From CAIKMD01 sp963702925 (lineage in GTDB: Bacteria; Pseudomonadota; Alphaproteobacteria; ATCC43930; CGMCC-115725), in assembly GCA_963702925.1 (NCBI GenBank), contig OY969771.1, positions 186,001 through 250,000 of the forward strand: a stretch of 64,000 nucleotides of DNA, read 5' to 3'. Shown here piece after piece: positions 35,124 to 43,726 of the stretch. A program made the position numbers and the translations under genes. Below the pieces are notes generated by a model, which ran no database searches, was not told the DNA's origin, and was given only the letters and a program-made list of their open reading frames with translations. Each line of letters starts with the position of its first letter. Position 1 is the stretch's first letter.

Positions 35124-36719
35124 ATGGACGGAAATCTCGTGACGAGATTGTGTCGTGCCACGACATGTCTCGCGATTGCAGCCATGGCCTCGTTCGCCAT
35201 GATCGGGCAAGCCAAAGCCGACAGCGATGGCATCGTCAACACAAGCAAAGTCTCGGTAAATGGAAATCTGGTGACGTGCAGTGCCGTGGTCGTGACCTCG
35301 GCGCCCTGGACGCCCTCGGCCATGTCCTTCGACATCAGCTGGGTCGATCCCTTCGTGCGCGCCTATTTCCTCGCCGATCGTTCCCATGGCGGGCCGGTCG
35401 TCAGCGGTCTGCCAACCGCCGGCGGCGACGTCATGATGATCGACATCAATAGCGTCAATCTGACAACGCCGAATGCCGCGATCAATGCCGGCACGACCTA
35501 CATGACCCCGCCACCGACCGATCCAATGGCTGGCATCGCGTGCGATCAAAATACCGCGTTCGGCGGAACGAACGGCGTCGGCCGCAACGAGATCACCGGC
35601 CCGAACGGTCTCTTCACGGTCAACCATAGCGAGGTTTGGGTCGGCGACGGTCCCTCGCAATTCCAGCCCGGGCAAGGCCACGGCACGGCCACCTGCGCGG
35701 GCTCGCCGACGGTCTGCAGCTATACCGGCGTGGCCTCTGACTATGCGTCAGATAAGTGCGACAGTTCGGTCCGCGTCTTCGACATCGCCTCGCGGCAGCA
35801 AACCGACCACATCAATGTGGGCGGATGCTTCCGCACCGATGAAGGCGCATTCGATTCCGACGACCAGGTTGCGCTCTTCGCCAACCCGTCGGAACAATCG
35901 ATCACCAGCCCGAATTATGTCGCGGCGCTGAATCACGCGCCCTTCATCACCTTGATCTCAACTCGGCCGGTCATGCCAGGGACGCATCACAAGATCCTGA
36001 AGCAGATCGATTTCGACGGCACGCATGGCACGGTGAGCGCCAATGGCGGGATCGAGCAAGCGGTCTATTCGCACAAGACCGGCTTGTTCTATATCGCCAT
36101 TCCGGGCAACAGCGCCGCACCGGCCAACGGCTATGTGGTCGTGGTCAGCGCTCATCGCGATGGCGACTCCCATCACGATGGCGACGATGATTCGGGCGAC
36201 ATGAGGGTCGTCACCAACTTCCCGGTGTTCAACTGTTCGCCCAATGGTGCCGCGCTCGGTCCGGACTATCAATTGCTGCTCGGCTGCAGCGGCGGGCCGG
36301 AGCAAGTCATCGACATTCGCAACGGTCATGTCGTCAAAGTGATCGCCGGAACCACCGGCGGCTGCGACGAGGTCTACTTCAACGCGGGCGACGATCATTT
36401 CCTCGGCGCCTGCACGGATAGCAACGCCAACGCGGCCGACAATCTCGACATCAGCGATGCGGACCCGGTGAAGTTCGATCAGGCGATCAACACCAATACG
36501 AAAGGCGCGCATTCCGTGGCCGCCGATCCCGTGACGGTCACCGATTGGGTGCCCGCGGCTGCCGGAACCGGCGCGAATGCCGGCCCGCCTGCCGGTCTCT
36601 GCTCTGTCGGCAGCAACCCGACGGCGCCTTGCGTCTTGATCTTCGGCTCAACCGGGGGCGACGACGAAAGCGTGTGGATGCGCGAGGCTCAGGAAGATGG
36701 TCACCACGGGGATCATTGA
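35124..36719 (+). CDS. Secreted protein of unrecognised family, paralogue B
   Basis: 531 residues from ATG 35124, placed by the AGGAGGT site; the earlier in-frame ATG at 35067 is not used. Signal peptide ends near AKA. It repeats the block order of the preceding gene: FDISWVDPFVRAYFLADRSH, RNEITGPNGLFTVNHSEVW, CDSSVRVFDIASRQQTDHI, GCFRTDEGAFD, NGGIEQAVYSHKTGLFYIA, GGCDEVYFNAGDDHFLGAC, GAHSVAADPVTVTDWVP, GSTGGDDES. It is longer because of inserts near residues 110-130 and 205-225 and a His/Asp-rich loop (DGDSHHDGDDDSGD). The tail ends EDGHHGDH. Function unknown; a metal-binding secreted propeller is my best guess. Confidence 0.75.
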   Translation: MDGNLVTRLCRATTCLAIAAMASFAMIGQAKADSDGIVNTSKVSVNGNLVTCSAVVVTSAPWTPSAMSFDISWVDPFVRAYFLADRSHGGPVVSGLPTAGGDVMMIDINSVNLTTPNAAINAGTTYMTPPPTDPMAGIACDQNTAFGGTNGVGRNEITGPNGLFTVNHSEVWVGDGPSQFQPGQGHGTATCAGSPTVCSYTGVASDYASDKCDSSVRVFDIASRQQTDHINVGGCFRTDEGAFDSDDQVALFANPSEQSITSPNYVAALNHAPFITLISTRPVMPGTHHKILKQIDFDGTHGTVSANGGIEQAVYSHKTGLFYIAIPGNSAAPANGYVVVVSAHRDGDSHHDGDDDSGDMRVVTNFPVFNCSPNGAALGPDYQLLLGCSGGPEQVIDIRNGHVVKVIAGTTGGCDEVYFNAGDDHFLGACTDSNANAADNLDISDADPVKFDQAINTNTKGAHSVAADPVTVTDWVPAAAGTGANAGPPAGLCSVGSNPTAPCVLIFGSTGGDDESVWMREAQEDGHHGDH

Positions 36720-36744
36720 CGATCATTTCGGCTAAGCGCTTCGC

Positions 36745-37992
36745 TTAGCTCGTCGCATCGGCGGTCGATGGGCGCTCAACCTTGCGTCCATCGGCCGTTT
36801 TTCTTTGCACGCCCCGCGTCACGCTGATGCCGCCCAGCGGCGTGATCTCGGCTTCGGATGCCATGACCGCAACCGGTATACGCCGCTTCCACGGCGCCGC
36901 TTTGAACCAGGCAACGCCGTAGGCAATCGCGAAAAGCATCGCGAAGGTGACGAGATTGACCGCGAGCTGCGTCGCGGCGCCGGTGCCGGCATGGTCGAAG
37001 ATCATGCCGCCGATATAGGACAGCACCATGCCCGAGGTGAAAATCGACAGCGCCTGCTGGCCGCACTTCACAAAGGGACGCAGCGGCGCGCTCAGCAGAA
37101 TCCCTTCCCGCCCGTTCAACAGCACCAGCACGACATAGGCCGAGGCAAGGAAGTGGACGTATTGCAGCGGATCCATATAGGTCTTGTCGCTGTGGTCATA
37201 GATCCACCGTCGCAGCCAGTCGATCGCGCCGACATGCTCGAACACCGCCGGTAGCGAGATGGCAAGGCCGGCGAAAAGAATCGCGACGCTCGCCCAGAAC
37301 AACGGCTTCGAATCGAGCTTCACCTCGAGCCAGCCGCGGCGCAAGGCAAAGCCGGTGAAGAAAATCAGCTGCCAGGCGAAAGGGTCGAAATACCACATCG
37401 CCTGATCGTCGGCATTGGCGGGGAGGTTGAGCGCGAACGCATAGGCGGCGAGATAGAGCGCAACCGAACTCGCGAGCACGAGTCTCGGATCGAGCCGCGC
37501 CAAGGCCATCGCCACCGGCACCATCGCGAGCACGACGATATAGAGCGGCAGAATGTCGATGTAATGCGGCACATAGGTCAGGGTGAAGAGCCCGACCAGC
37601 GTATTGGCCGTATCGCTGAAGAAGCGCTGGAATTGCTCGACCGCGATGTAATTCGTATCGCCATACCAATGCGAGCCGAGCACCACCACGACCACGACGG
37701 CGAAGAACATGCCGATCTGCGCCGCGTAAAGCTGAAGGCAGCGATAGGCGATGCGCGCCGTGCCGATCAGCCAGCCGTGGCGGATAAACGTGCTGCCGAA
37801 CGCGATCGACGCGGTCATGCCCGAGATGAACACGAACATATTGGCCGCATCGCTGATGCCGTAGCGCGCCGGAATATAGTCGTAAAGGAAATTTCCGCGG
37901 CAATGCGCGATATAGATGATGAACATCGCCACGCCGCGGAAGAAATCGAGGCGCAGATCGCGCTTCGCTGACGCCGCTGTCGGATGTACCAC
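36745..37992 (-). CDS. OpgC-family membrane acyltransferase-like protein
   Basis: 415 residues starting at GTG 37992 with GAGG upstream. The N-terminus RDLRLDFFRGVAMFIIYIAH and the following NMFVFISGMTASIAFG match OpgC (glucan modification) proteins of alphaproteobacteria, and about ten membrane helices are visible. OpgC succinylates osmoregulated periplasmic glucans, or related members move acyl groups to surface glycans. No OpgG/OpgH glucan synthesis genes are here. It follows the DoxX-like gene by 12 bases in what looks like a sigma-F controlled unit, tying it to an envelope stress response. Confidence 0.85.
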   Translation of the reverse strand: MVHPTAASAKRDLRLDFFRGVAMFIIYIAHCRGNFLYDYIPARYGISDAANMFVFISGMTASIAFGSTFIRHGWLIGTARIAYRCLQLYAAQIGMFFAVVVVVVLGSHWYGDTNYIAVEQFQRFFSDTANTLVGLFTLTYVPHYIDILPLYIVVLAMVPVAMALARLDPRLVLASSVALYLAAYAFALNLPANADDQAMWYFDPFAWQLIFFTGFALRRGWLEVKLDSKPLFWASVAILFAGLAISLPAVFEHVGAIDWLRRWIYDHSDKTYMDPLQYVHFLASAYVVLVLLNGREGILLSAPLRPFVKCGQQALSIFTSGMVLSYIGGMIFDHAGTGAATQLAVNLVTFAMLFAIAYGVAWFKAAPWKRRIPVAVMASEAEITPLGGISVTRGVQRKTADGRKVERPSTADATS

Positions 37993-38004
37993 GGGAAAAT
38001 CCTC

Positions 38005-38466
38005 TTAGAGTGAACGCAAGCGAACCGGCACCGGCACGAAGGGAAGATAGGTCGCGACCAGTGCGACAACCTCTCGCCGCCGAATGGCGAGTATCGCAAG
38101 ACCGGCAACCCAGACCGAGCAAGCCTGATGGAACAATACACCGCCGTCGCCATAGGGGTCGACGCCAAGCGGCGAGACAAGATGGAAGAAGATCGCGCCG
38201 CTCATGATGCAGACGGCGAGCAACGCACCGATCGCCTGCAAGGGCCGATCGAAAAGCAGAATCGACGCGATCAGCTCTACCGAGCCGGTGCCGATGCGCA
38301 TGATCTTCTCATGCCCGTGAAAGCCGAGCCAGTCGGTAAGGATCGTGAACAACCAGACGCTGCCGTCATCGCCGGTGAATTTGAATTGCAGATACCACAC
38401 GAAGACGAAGGCGATCCACGCCGCCAGCGCCCAAGCAAGCCACTCCAACAACCGGTTCATCGCCAT
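38005..38466 (-). CDS. DoxX-like small membrane protein
   Basis: 153 residues with four predicted membrane helices. The pattern (MRIGTGSVELIASILLF in the second helix region, and GAIFFHLVSPLG in the third) fits DoxX-like proteins. Such proteins are recurrent members of SigF/NrsF regulons together with Buf-type small proteins. Reaction unknown. It lies 78 bases downstream of the small secreted protein gene and 12 bases upstream of the OpgC-like gene, all on the minus strand. Confidence 0.75.
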   Translation of the reverse strand: MAMNRLLEWLAWALAAWIAFVFVWYLQFKFTGDDGSVWLFTILTDWLGFHGHEKIMRIGTGSVELIASILLFDRPLQAIGALLAVCIMSGAIFFHLVSPLGVDPYGDGGVLFHQACSVWVAGLAILAIRRREVVALVATYLPFVPVPVRLRSL

Positions 38467-38544
38467 CCTCCGTCTTCCGTGCGTTCGCCACCAAGGCGGC
38501 GTCCCGCTGGGGCGCCGCCTTGTGCGAGCCGCGATCCAATCGGC

Positions 38545-38772
38545 TCAGGTGTTCGCGCTGAAGATCACGTTCTGCCAGCCCGACAGAGGCCGGCCGGTCG
38601 CGTCCTTGAACTGGTCGGCGCCATCGTAGACGCCTTTGGGCGTGTTCGAAACGGCTGTCGTCGCAGGCACGGTCGGCATCGTGTCGGCGAGCGCGGCGGC
38701 CAGCGGCATCGCCGCCGTCGCACCCAGAATCGAGGCAAAGATCAGGGCGGTCTTCGAAGAATGGATGCTCAT
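38545..38772 (-). CDS. Small secreted protein with YDxADxFxDATGRPLxGW motif
   Basis: 75 residues: signal peptide to about ALA (residue 29), then a 46-residue mature part ending GVYDGADQFKDATGRPLSGW. AGGAGAG lies upstream of the ATG. The motif recurs in the lipoprotein at 57012-57215 (YDEADRFLDATGRPLPGW), which defines a small family I do not recognise. It is the first gene downstream of a sigma-F-like promoter at 38848-38872, so it is probably induced with the DoxX-like and OpgC-like genes. Role unknown. Confidence 0.75.
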   Translation of the reverse strand: MSIHSSKTALIFASILGATAAMPLAAALADTMPTVPATTAVSNTPKGVYDGADQFKDATGRPLSGWQNVIFSANT

Positions 38773-38847
38773 TTGGGTCTCTCCTAAAGGCTTTGGTTGA
38801 TCCGAAGCTTGGACAAGGGATGATTTCTCATCGTCCGTGACCTATTC

Positions 38848-38872
38848 TTCGCGGCAGCGGCTGAACGGTTAC
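38848..38872 (-). promoter_or_regulatory. Sigma-F-type promoter (GTAACC-N15-CGAA)
   Basis: Read on the minus strand, TGTAACC (complement of 38866-38872 plus one base) is followed after 15 bases by CGAA (complement of 38848-38851). Alphaproteobacterial SigF promoters are described with a GTAACC -35 and CGAA -10 about 16 bases apart. The element points at the small secreted protein gene, leaving a leader of roughly 70 bases, and lies directly upstream of the divergent sigma factor gene. Confidence 0.65.
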
Positions 38873-38893
38873 AGGTCGGACTGAAAAATTTTC

Positions 38894-39460
38894 ATGGACG
38901 ACGATCGCGCGCGCGCACGGGAACAGGAATGGTCGCGCCTGATGGCAGCCGCGCAGGACGGCGACCGCGCCGCCTATGAGCGTTTGCTGCGCGAGGTCCT
39001 TCCCTTGCTGCGCGCCGTTGCGGGCCGCTGGCATCGCAGCGCCGACCGCGCCGAGGACGTGGTGCAGGATATTCTTCTGACCATTCACCGGGTCCGCCAC
39101 ACTTACGATCCGAGCCGGCCCTTTTCGCATTGGGTAGCGACGTTGGCGCGGCGGCGCGCCATCGACGCGCTGCGGCGGCGCGGCCATACCGATAAATTCG
39201 AGGTGGCGGACGACGATGCCTATGTAACCTTTGCCGATCCCGAGGCGAATAAGGAATTGGCGAGAAGCGAACGGGCCGAAGGGCTCGGCGCCGCGATCGG
39301 CGCGCTGCCGGAAAGCCAGAAGGAAGCGCTCGAGCTGCTGAAGCTGCGGGAAATGTCCTTGGCAGAGGCGGCGAAGGTCAGCGGCAAGTCGATCAGCGCG
39401 CTGAAGGTCAATGTGCACCGGGCGATCAAATCGCTCCGGGCGCAGTTGAAAGGAGAGTAG
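38894..39460 (+). CDS. SigF-like ECF RNA polymerase sigma factor
   Basis: 188 residues with sigma-70 region 2 (about 25-95, AEDVVQDILLTIHRVRHTYDPSRPF and HWVATLARRRAIDALRRR) and region 4 (about 130-185, ALPESQKEALELLKLREMSLAEAA... VNVHRAIKSLR). It is followed after 4 bases by an NrsF-type anti-sigma factor, the arrangement of the heavy-metal/oxidative stress SigF-NrsF pairs of Caulobacter and relatives. It should direct transcription from GTAACC/CGAA promoters, one of which lies in the divergent intergenic region. Confidence 0.88.
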   Translation: MDDDRARAREQEWSRLMAAAQDGDRAAYERLLREVLPLLRAVAGRWHRSADRAEDVVQDILLTIHRVRHTYDPSRPFSHWVATLARRRAIDALRRRGHTDKFEVADDDAYVTFADPEANKELARSERAEGLGAAIGALPESQKEALELLKLREMSLAEAAKVSGKSISALKVNVHRAIKSLRAQLKGE

Positions 39461-39464
39461 GAGA

Positions 39465-40121
39465 ATGCCGCCCTCGACCGATCAATTGATCGAGCGGCTT
39501 GCAGCCAGCGCCGAGCCGGTCCGCCGGCTGCGTCCGCCTTGGCTGCGCGCGTCCCTGTGGCTGCTCGCGGTGGCGGCGGCGGCGGCGCTCGCTTTGCCTT
39601 TCTTTGCCGATTTCCACCTCTTAGCGGTCAAGATCGGCAGCGGCGAATTCGTGCTCGAGCTGATCGGCACCTTGTTGACCGGGATCGCCGCCGTGTTCGC
39701 CGCCTTTTACCTCAGCCTGCCCGACCGCTCGCCCGCCTGGGCGCTGCTGCCGCTGCCACCGCTCGCTCTTTGGCTCGCCAGCAGCGGCTATAATTGTTAT
39801 CGCGAGTGGATCACCATCGGCGCGAATGGTTGGCAGTTCGGCGAGACCACCGATTGCTTCGGCACCATTCTCGGCTTCAGCGTGCCGCTCGGCATCGCCT
39901 TGCTGCTGGTGCTGCGCCGTGCCCGGCCGATCGCGCCGGTACGGGTTGCGGCTCTGGGCGGGCTCGGTATCGCCGGAATCTCGGCCTTCCTGCTGCAGTT
40001 CAACCACCCGATCGACGCCTCGTTCCTCGATCTCGGCATGCACGCTGCGGCGGTTATTACGGTCGTGCTGGTCACTTCGACCATCGCCCGCTTCCCCCGC
40101 GCCCTCGCCGCCAGCCGGTAG
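39465..40121 (+). CDS. nrsF: NrsF-family (DUF1109) membrane anti-sigma factor
   Basis: 218 residues with six predicted membrane helices. Two Cys placed as in NrsF proteins are visible: Cys111 in SSGYNCYREW and Cys131 in TTDCFGTI; in characterised members such Cys sense stress and are needed for release of SigF. The cytoplasmic N-terminus (about 1-28) would bind the sigma factor. Its ATG is 4 bases past the sigma factor stop with GGAGAG before it, so the two are translated together. Confidence 0.88.
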   Translation: MPPSTDQLIERLAASAEPVRRLRPPWLRASLWLLAVAAAAALALPFFADFHLLAVKIGSGEFVLELIGTLLTGIAAVFAAFYLSLPDRSPAWALLPLPPLALWLASSGYNCYREWITIGANGWQFGETTDCFGTILGFSVPLGIALLLVLRRARPIAPVRVAALGGLGIAGISAFLLQFNHPIDASFLDLGMHAAAVITVVLVTSTIARFPRALAASR

Positions 40122-40227
40122 CGCCGCCTCCCGAATATATTTTCGGGCGGCTGTAACCATCCCTCTTTGCCGAGCGAAGACATAAAGGAGAGCGCACGCG
40201 CATTGCGGCGCGGAAACGGGAGCTTTC

Positions 40228-41520
40228 ATGCAGCACGATCGGCGCGGAATTGCCATCACCAGCGCGAGCAGCGCGGCCGTCGCGCATATCGAGCGTGCCG
40301 TGGCGGGGTTTCTCGCACACCGCAACGACACCGCCACGCACCTCGCCGCCGCCTTGACCGAGGATCGCGATCTGGTCGTGGCTCATTGCGTGAGCGGATT
40401 TGGCCAATTGCTGCTTGGCCGGGCCGAATTGTTTCCGCTGGCGGAAGGCTCCTGGCGCGCGGCGCGGGCAGCGCTCGCGCAACGCGGCGGCACGACACGC
40501 GAGCACGCGCTGACTGACGCGCTCGGCGCCTGGTGCGGCGGCGAGATGGAGCTTTGCGCGTTCCTGCTCGAGAAAATCCTCGCTTCCGCGCCGCGCGACG
40601 CCCTGACGGCGAAGCTCGTTCAGTCCGTGCTCTTCATGCTCGGCGATGCGGCCGGGATGCGGCATTCCATCGAGAGCATTCTGCCGTTCTGGTCGGCGGC
40701 GATGCCGGGTTACGGCTTCATGCTCGGCTGTCACGCCTTTGCGCTGGAAGAAACCGGCGCGCTCGACGAGGCGCAAGAAGTTGGGCGGCAGGCGCTTGTG
40801 CATGAGCCTTTCGACGTCTGGGCATGCCACGCCGTGGCGCATGTCCATGAGACGCGCGGCGAGGCAACGCAAGGCATCGCTTGGATCGCGGCGCATGAAG
40901 CGCGCTGGCGCGCCGTCAATAATTTCGCGCGCCATATGGATTGGCACCGCGCATTGTTCCATCTCTCGCGGCGCGAAAGCGATACGGCGCTCGCGATCTA
41001 CGACCGCCGGATTCGCGACGTGCAGACCGACGATTATCGCGACATCACCAACGCGACATCGCTGCTGCGTCGGCTCGAAAGCGCCGGCGTAACGGTCGGC
41101 AAACGCTGGTCGGAGCTTGCCGATCTCGCCGAGCGGCGCGCGAACGATCACGCTTTGGTCTTTGCCCAGCTCCATTACCTGCTTTGCCTTACCGGCGACC
41201 GGCGCTGGGACGCGGCCTATTGCAGCTTTGCCGCGATGGATCTCGAAGCCCGCACGGGGCACGGGACCCAGGCGCGGCTGCTCGGCGAAATCGGCGTGCC
41301 GCTCGCAAAGGTCCTCCTCGCACGCGCCGAGAACACGGCATCCGACACCGCGGCCAGCTTTGCGCTGCGCGAAGGTATCGCCCGGCTCGGCGGCAGCCGC
41401 GCGCAACGCGAGACTTTCGCGCGCATTCTCGACGAAGCCGAGCAACCGCGCCGGGATTCGGGGTGGCGCGATGCGATGACCATGCAGGCCCGGTCGTCGC
41501 GCCTGGCCCTGGCGCGTTAA
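40228..41520 (+). CDS. TTC38-like tetratricopeptide repeat protein
   Basis: 430 residues, all helical, with TPR-like pairs throughout, for example GYGFMLGCHAFALEETGALDEAQEVG and the histidine-bearing HAVAHVHETRGEATQGIAWI and HMDWHRALFHL typical of the TTC38 family found in bacteria and eukaryotes. No signal peptide. The function of bacterial members is unknown. It starts 106 bases after nrsF and its stop overlaps the convergent DUF2252 gene by 4 bases, so it may be a separate transcript. Confidence 0.8.
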   Translation: MQHDRRGIAITSASSAAVAHIERAVAGFLAHRNDTATHLAAALTEDRDLVVAHCVSGFGQLLLGRAELFPLAEGSWRAARAALAQRGGTTREHALTDALGAWCGGEMELCAFLLEKILASAPRDALTAKLVQSVLFMLGDAAGMRHSIESILPFWSAAMPGYGFMLGCHAFALEETGALDEAQEVGRQALVHEPFDVWACHAVAHVHETRGEATQGIAWIAAHEARWRAVNNFARHMDWHRALFHLSRRESDTALAIYDRRIRDVQTDDYRDITNATSLLRRLESAGVTVGKRWSELADLAERRANDHALVFAQLHYLLCLTGDRRWDAAYCSFAAMDLEARTGHGTQARLLGEIGVPLAKVLLARAENTASDTAASFALREGIARLGGSRAQRETFARILDEAEQPRRDSGWRDAMTMQARSSRLALAR

Positions 41521-42614
41521 GCCTTCGCGGCCTTGCGCCAGGCGGCCCAATCCTCTTCCGTCGCCTTGGCCATTTTCTTTGCCGCCGCAACCAGCCAACC
41601 GGCGCCGCGATCGCGCAAATCCTTGCGAATAGCGGCCGCCATGGAAGGCGTGCCGAGATGGATATTGGCGGTTTCGTGGCCCATCGCCCGGAGGATGTGA
41701 CGCTCGTCGCGCGCCTTGGGGAAATCGCCAAGCTCGATCCGGGTACAATGCGGGCCGAGGCGGCGCAGCAGCCAGCCTTTCTTCAACGTGAGGAATGGAT
41801 CGGGCACGCGCACCGCGCGGCGCATGATTTCCTCGATATAGATCGTATCGTCGCGCGTCGCCGCCGCCCAGCCATAGGCCGAGGGCAGAACTGGCTTTGC
41901 CTCGCGCGCCATCAGGCCGCCCGCGCACTCGGCCAAGGCGACATAGCGCAGCCTTCCGAGGCTGCCGAGCCCGGCCACGCGATGAACGATGTCGAGCTTC
42001 GCGACCGAGGCGGGAAATTGCTTGCGCAGCAGCTTGCGCACGCCGCGCGGCACCGGAATCGCCGCGAGCGAGGTCAGACGCGTCCAGAATTTTACCGGGT
42101 CGCGCTCTTCGCTCAACGCCATGTCGCGCAAGCTCGGATGCGCCTCTTCGAGCACGAAGGGACAGCCTTCGTCCTTCAGTATGACCGCGCGATAGCCGGC
42201 GAGGATCGCCGCGCAGGCCACGTCGCCGCCGAGCGACAGCGATCCTTCGCCGATCGCCAGCAGCGCGCTGGAAGCAAGCCGGACCAGATCGATCGCATAA
42301 GGCATCGGAAAGGCTTCGTCGAAATCGTTGACGCCCCAGATCAGCCGCCCTTCGCGATCGCGCCAGGTGCCGAAATTCTCGACATGGAGATCGCCGACCG
42401 CGAGCACGCGCGGCGTCTCGGCCAGATCGGGGCACAGGCGCGGGAAAAGCTGCGCCCAGCGATAGAAGGTGGCGCGCATGAACGCGAAAACGTCGCCGCG
42501 CATCTCGTGATGCTTCAAGGCGAGATCGCGCGGGATCAACGGAATATGTTCGGCGGCCCAGGCTTCATAAGCCTTGGTCGCCTTGAAGATCGTCGGAAGG
42601 GGCGCTTGCGGCAT
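41517..42614 (-). CDS. DUF2252 family protein
   Basis: 365 residues from ATG 42614, chosen to avoid overlap with the gene upstream. The hallmark VLAVGDLHVENFGTW and GVNDFDEAFPMPYAIDL segments (about residues 70-105) look like a kinase-like/APH-type catalytic and metal-binding core, which is why DUF2252 is often compared with aminoglycoside phosphotransferases. Substrate unknown. It lies 16 bases after the luciferase-like monooxygenase gene and probably shares its transcript. Confidence 0.82.
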   Translation of the reverse strand: MPQAPLPTIFKATKAYEAWAAEHIPLIPRDLALKHHEMRGDVFAFMRATFYRWAQLFPRLCPDLAETPRVLAVGDLHVENFGTWRDREGRLIWGVNDFDEAFPMPYAIDLVRLASSALLAIGEGSLSLGGDVACAAILAGYRAVILKDEGCPFVLEEAHPSLRDMALSEERDPVKFWTRLTSLAAIPVPRGVRKLLRKQFPASVAKLDIVHRVAGLGSLGRLRYVALAECAGGLMAREAKPVLPSAYGWAAATRDDTIYIEEIMRRAVRVPDPFLTLKKGWLLRRLGPHCTRIELGDFPKARDERHILRAMGHETANIHLGTPSMAAAIRKDLRDRGAGWLVAAAKKMAKATEEDWAAWRKAAKA

Positions 42615-42630
42615 GGCGTCGGTCAGAGGA

Positions 42631-43707
42631 TCAGGCGGCACCTGGCGTGGCGCGGCCGCCAAAAGCAGGCGCCACCTCGGCCATGAAGCGCGCCATCTCG
42701 TCCTTCACCTGCGCATGGGGTTTGAGGCCGAGATTGAAATAGAGAATCACTTCGTCGAACCCCGCCGCCTCGACCTTGGTCTTGAGCGTATCGATGATCT
42801 GCGCCGAAGAACCGAGCAGCACGGCGTTGCTGTTGAAATCCTCGGGCTTCATCGTCTGATAGCGTTCGACGATCTTGGTGAAATAGCGATAATTCTCGGG
42901 CGCCGTCTTGGGGTCGCCGGGAAAGGCGGACGAGGTGCATTCGCGGTGATAGCGGAGCTGGCGTTCGCGTGCCGCGCGCTCCTCCTGCGGCGTATCCGCG
43001 AAATGGATGAAATAGCTCGTCACCATCCGGCCCGGCGCGTTTCCCTGCACGGCGCAGGCTTCGCGATAAAGGCGCGCGACCTCGGCGAGGCTGCCATGAA
43101 CGGAAGCGGCAGCACCCGCCGCGACGACGAGCCCGGCCTTGAGGCGCGCGGCGAGCTCGATCGAAGGCCGCGAGAAAGAAGCGACATGGATCGGCATCGG
43201 GCGCTGTACTGGCTTCGGCGTGATCCAGACATCGTCGAAACGGTAATGCTTGCCGTGATGCGAGATCGGCGCCTCGCTGCGCCACAAGCGATCGACGATC
43301 TCGAGGCCTTCGGCGAAGATCGCGGCATTGTCCTCGAAATCCGCGCCAAACGGCCCATATTCGCGCCGGTCATAGCCGCGCCCTGCCGCGAAATCGACAC
43401 GCCCGCCGCTTAAAAGATCGAGCGTCGCCCATTGTTCGGCGACGCGGATCGGGTGATGCAAGGGCAGCACCGTAACCGCGGGTGCGAGCCTGATCCGGCT
43501 TGTGCGCGCCGCGACATAGGTCAGCAGCAGCTCGGGCGCGGAATTGACTCCGAGGGTGCTGAAATGATGCTCGCCGATCCAGGCCGAATGCATGCCGAGC
43601 TCTTCGGCGTAAAGCGCTTCGGCGGCGATGGTCGCGACGAACTCGTTCGGCGTGCGCTTGTTGTCGCGATAATTATTGTCGCTAAGGGTGAAATAACCGA
43701 ACTTCAT
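42631..43707 (-). CDS. LLM-class flavin-dependent oxidoreductase
   Basis: 358 residues with the bacterial luciferase TIM barrel: KFGYFTLSDN at the N-terminus, ELGMHSAWIGEHHF (about 36-49), RIRLAPAVTVLPLHHPIRVAEQWATLD (about 70-97) and GRVDFAAGRGYDRREY, all typical of FMNH2-dependent monooxygenases. The substrate cannot be told. It sits between a 2OG-Fe oxygenase gene and DUF2252 on the same strand with gaps of 19 and 16 bases, an apparent three-gene oxidative unit. Confidence 0.88.
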   Translation of the reverse strand: MKFGYFTLSDNNYRDNKRTPNEFVATIAAEALYAEELGMHSAWIGEHHFSTLGVNSAPELLLTYVAARTSRIRLAPAVTVLPLHHPIRVAEQWATLDLLSGGRVDFAAGRGYDRREYGPFGADFEDNAAIFAEGLEIVDRLWRSEAPISHHGKHYRFDDVWITPKPVQRPMPIHVASFSRPSIELAARLKAGLVVAAGAAASVHGSLAEVARLYREACAVQGNAPGRMVTSYFIHFADTPQEERAARERQLRYHRECTSSAFPGDPKTAPENYRYFTKIVERYQTMKPEDFNSNAVLLGSSAQIIDTLKTKVEAAGFDEVILYFNLGLKPHAQVKDEMARFMAEVAPAFGGRATPGAA

Positions 43708-43726
43708 TTATTCACCCCAGGCGCGC

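Noticed and set aside
40072..42435. 787-codon minus-strand open frame
   Set aside because: Runs antisense to NrsF and TPR genes and in an alternative frame of DUF2252; composition is Arg-rich shadow.
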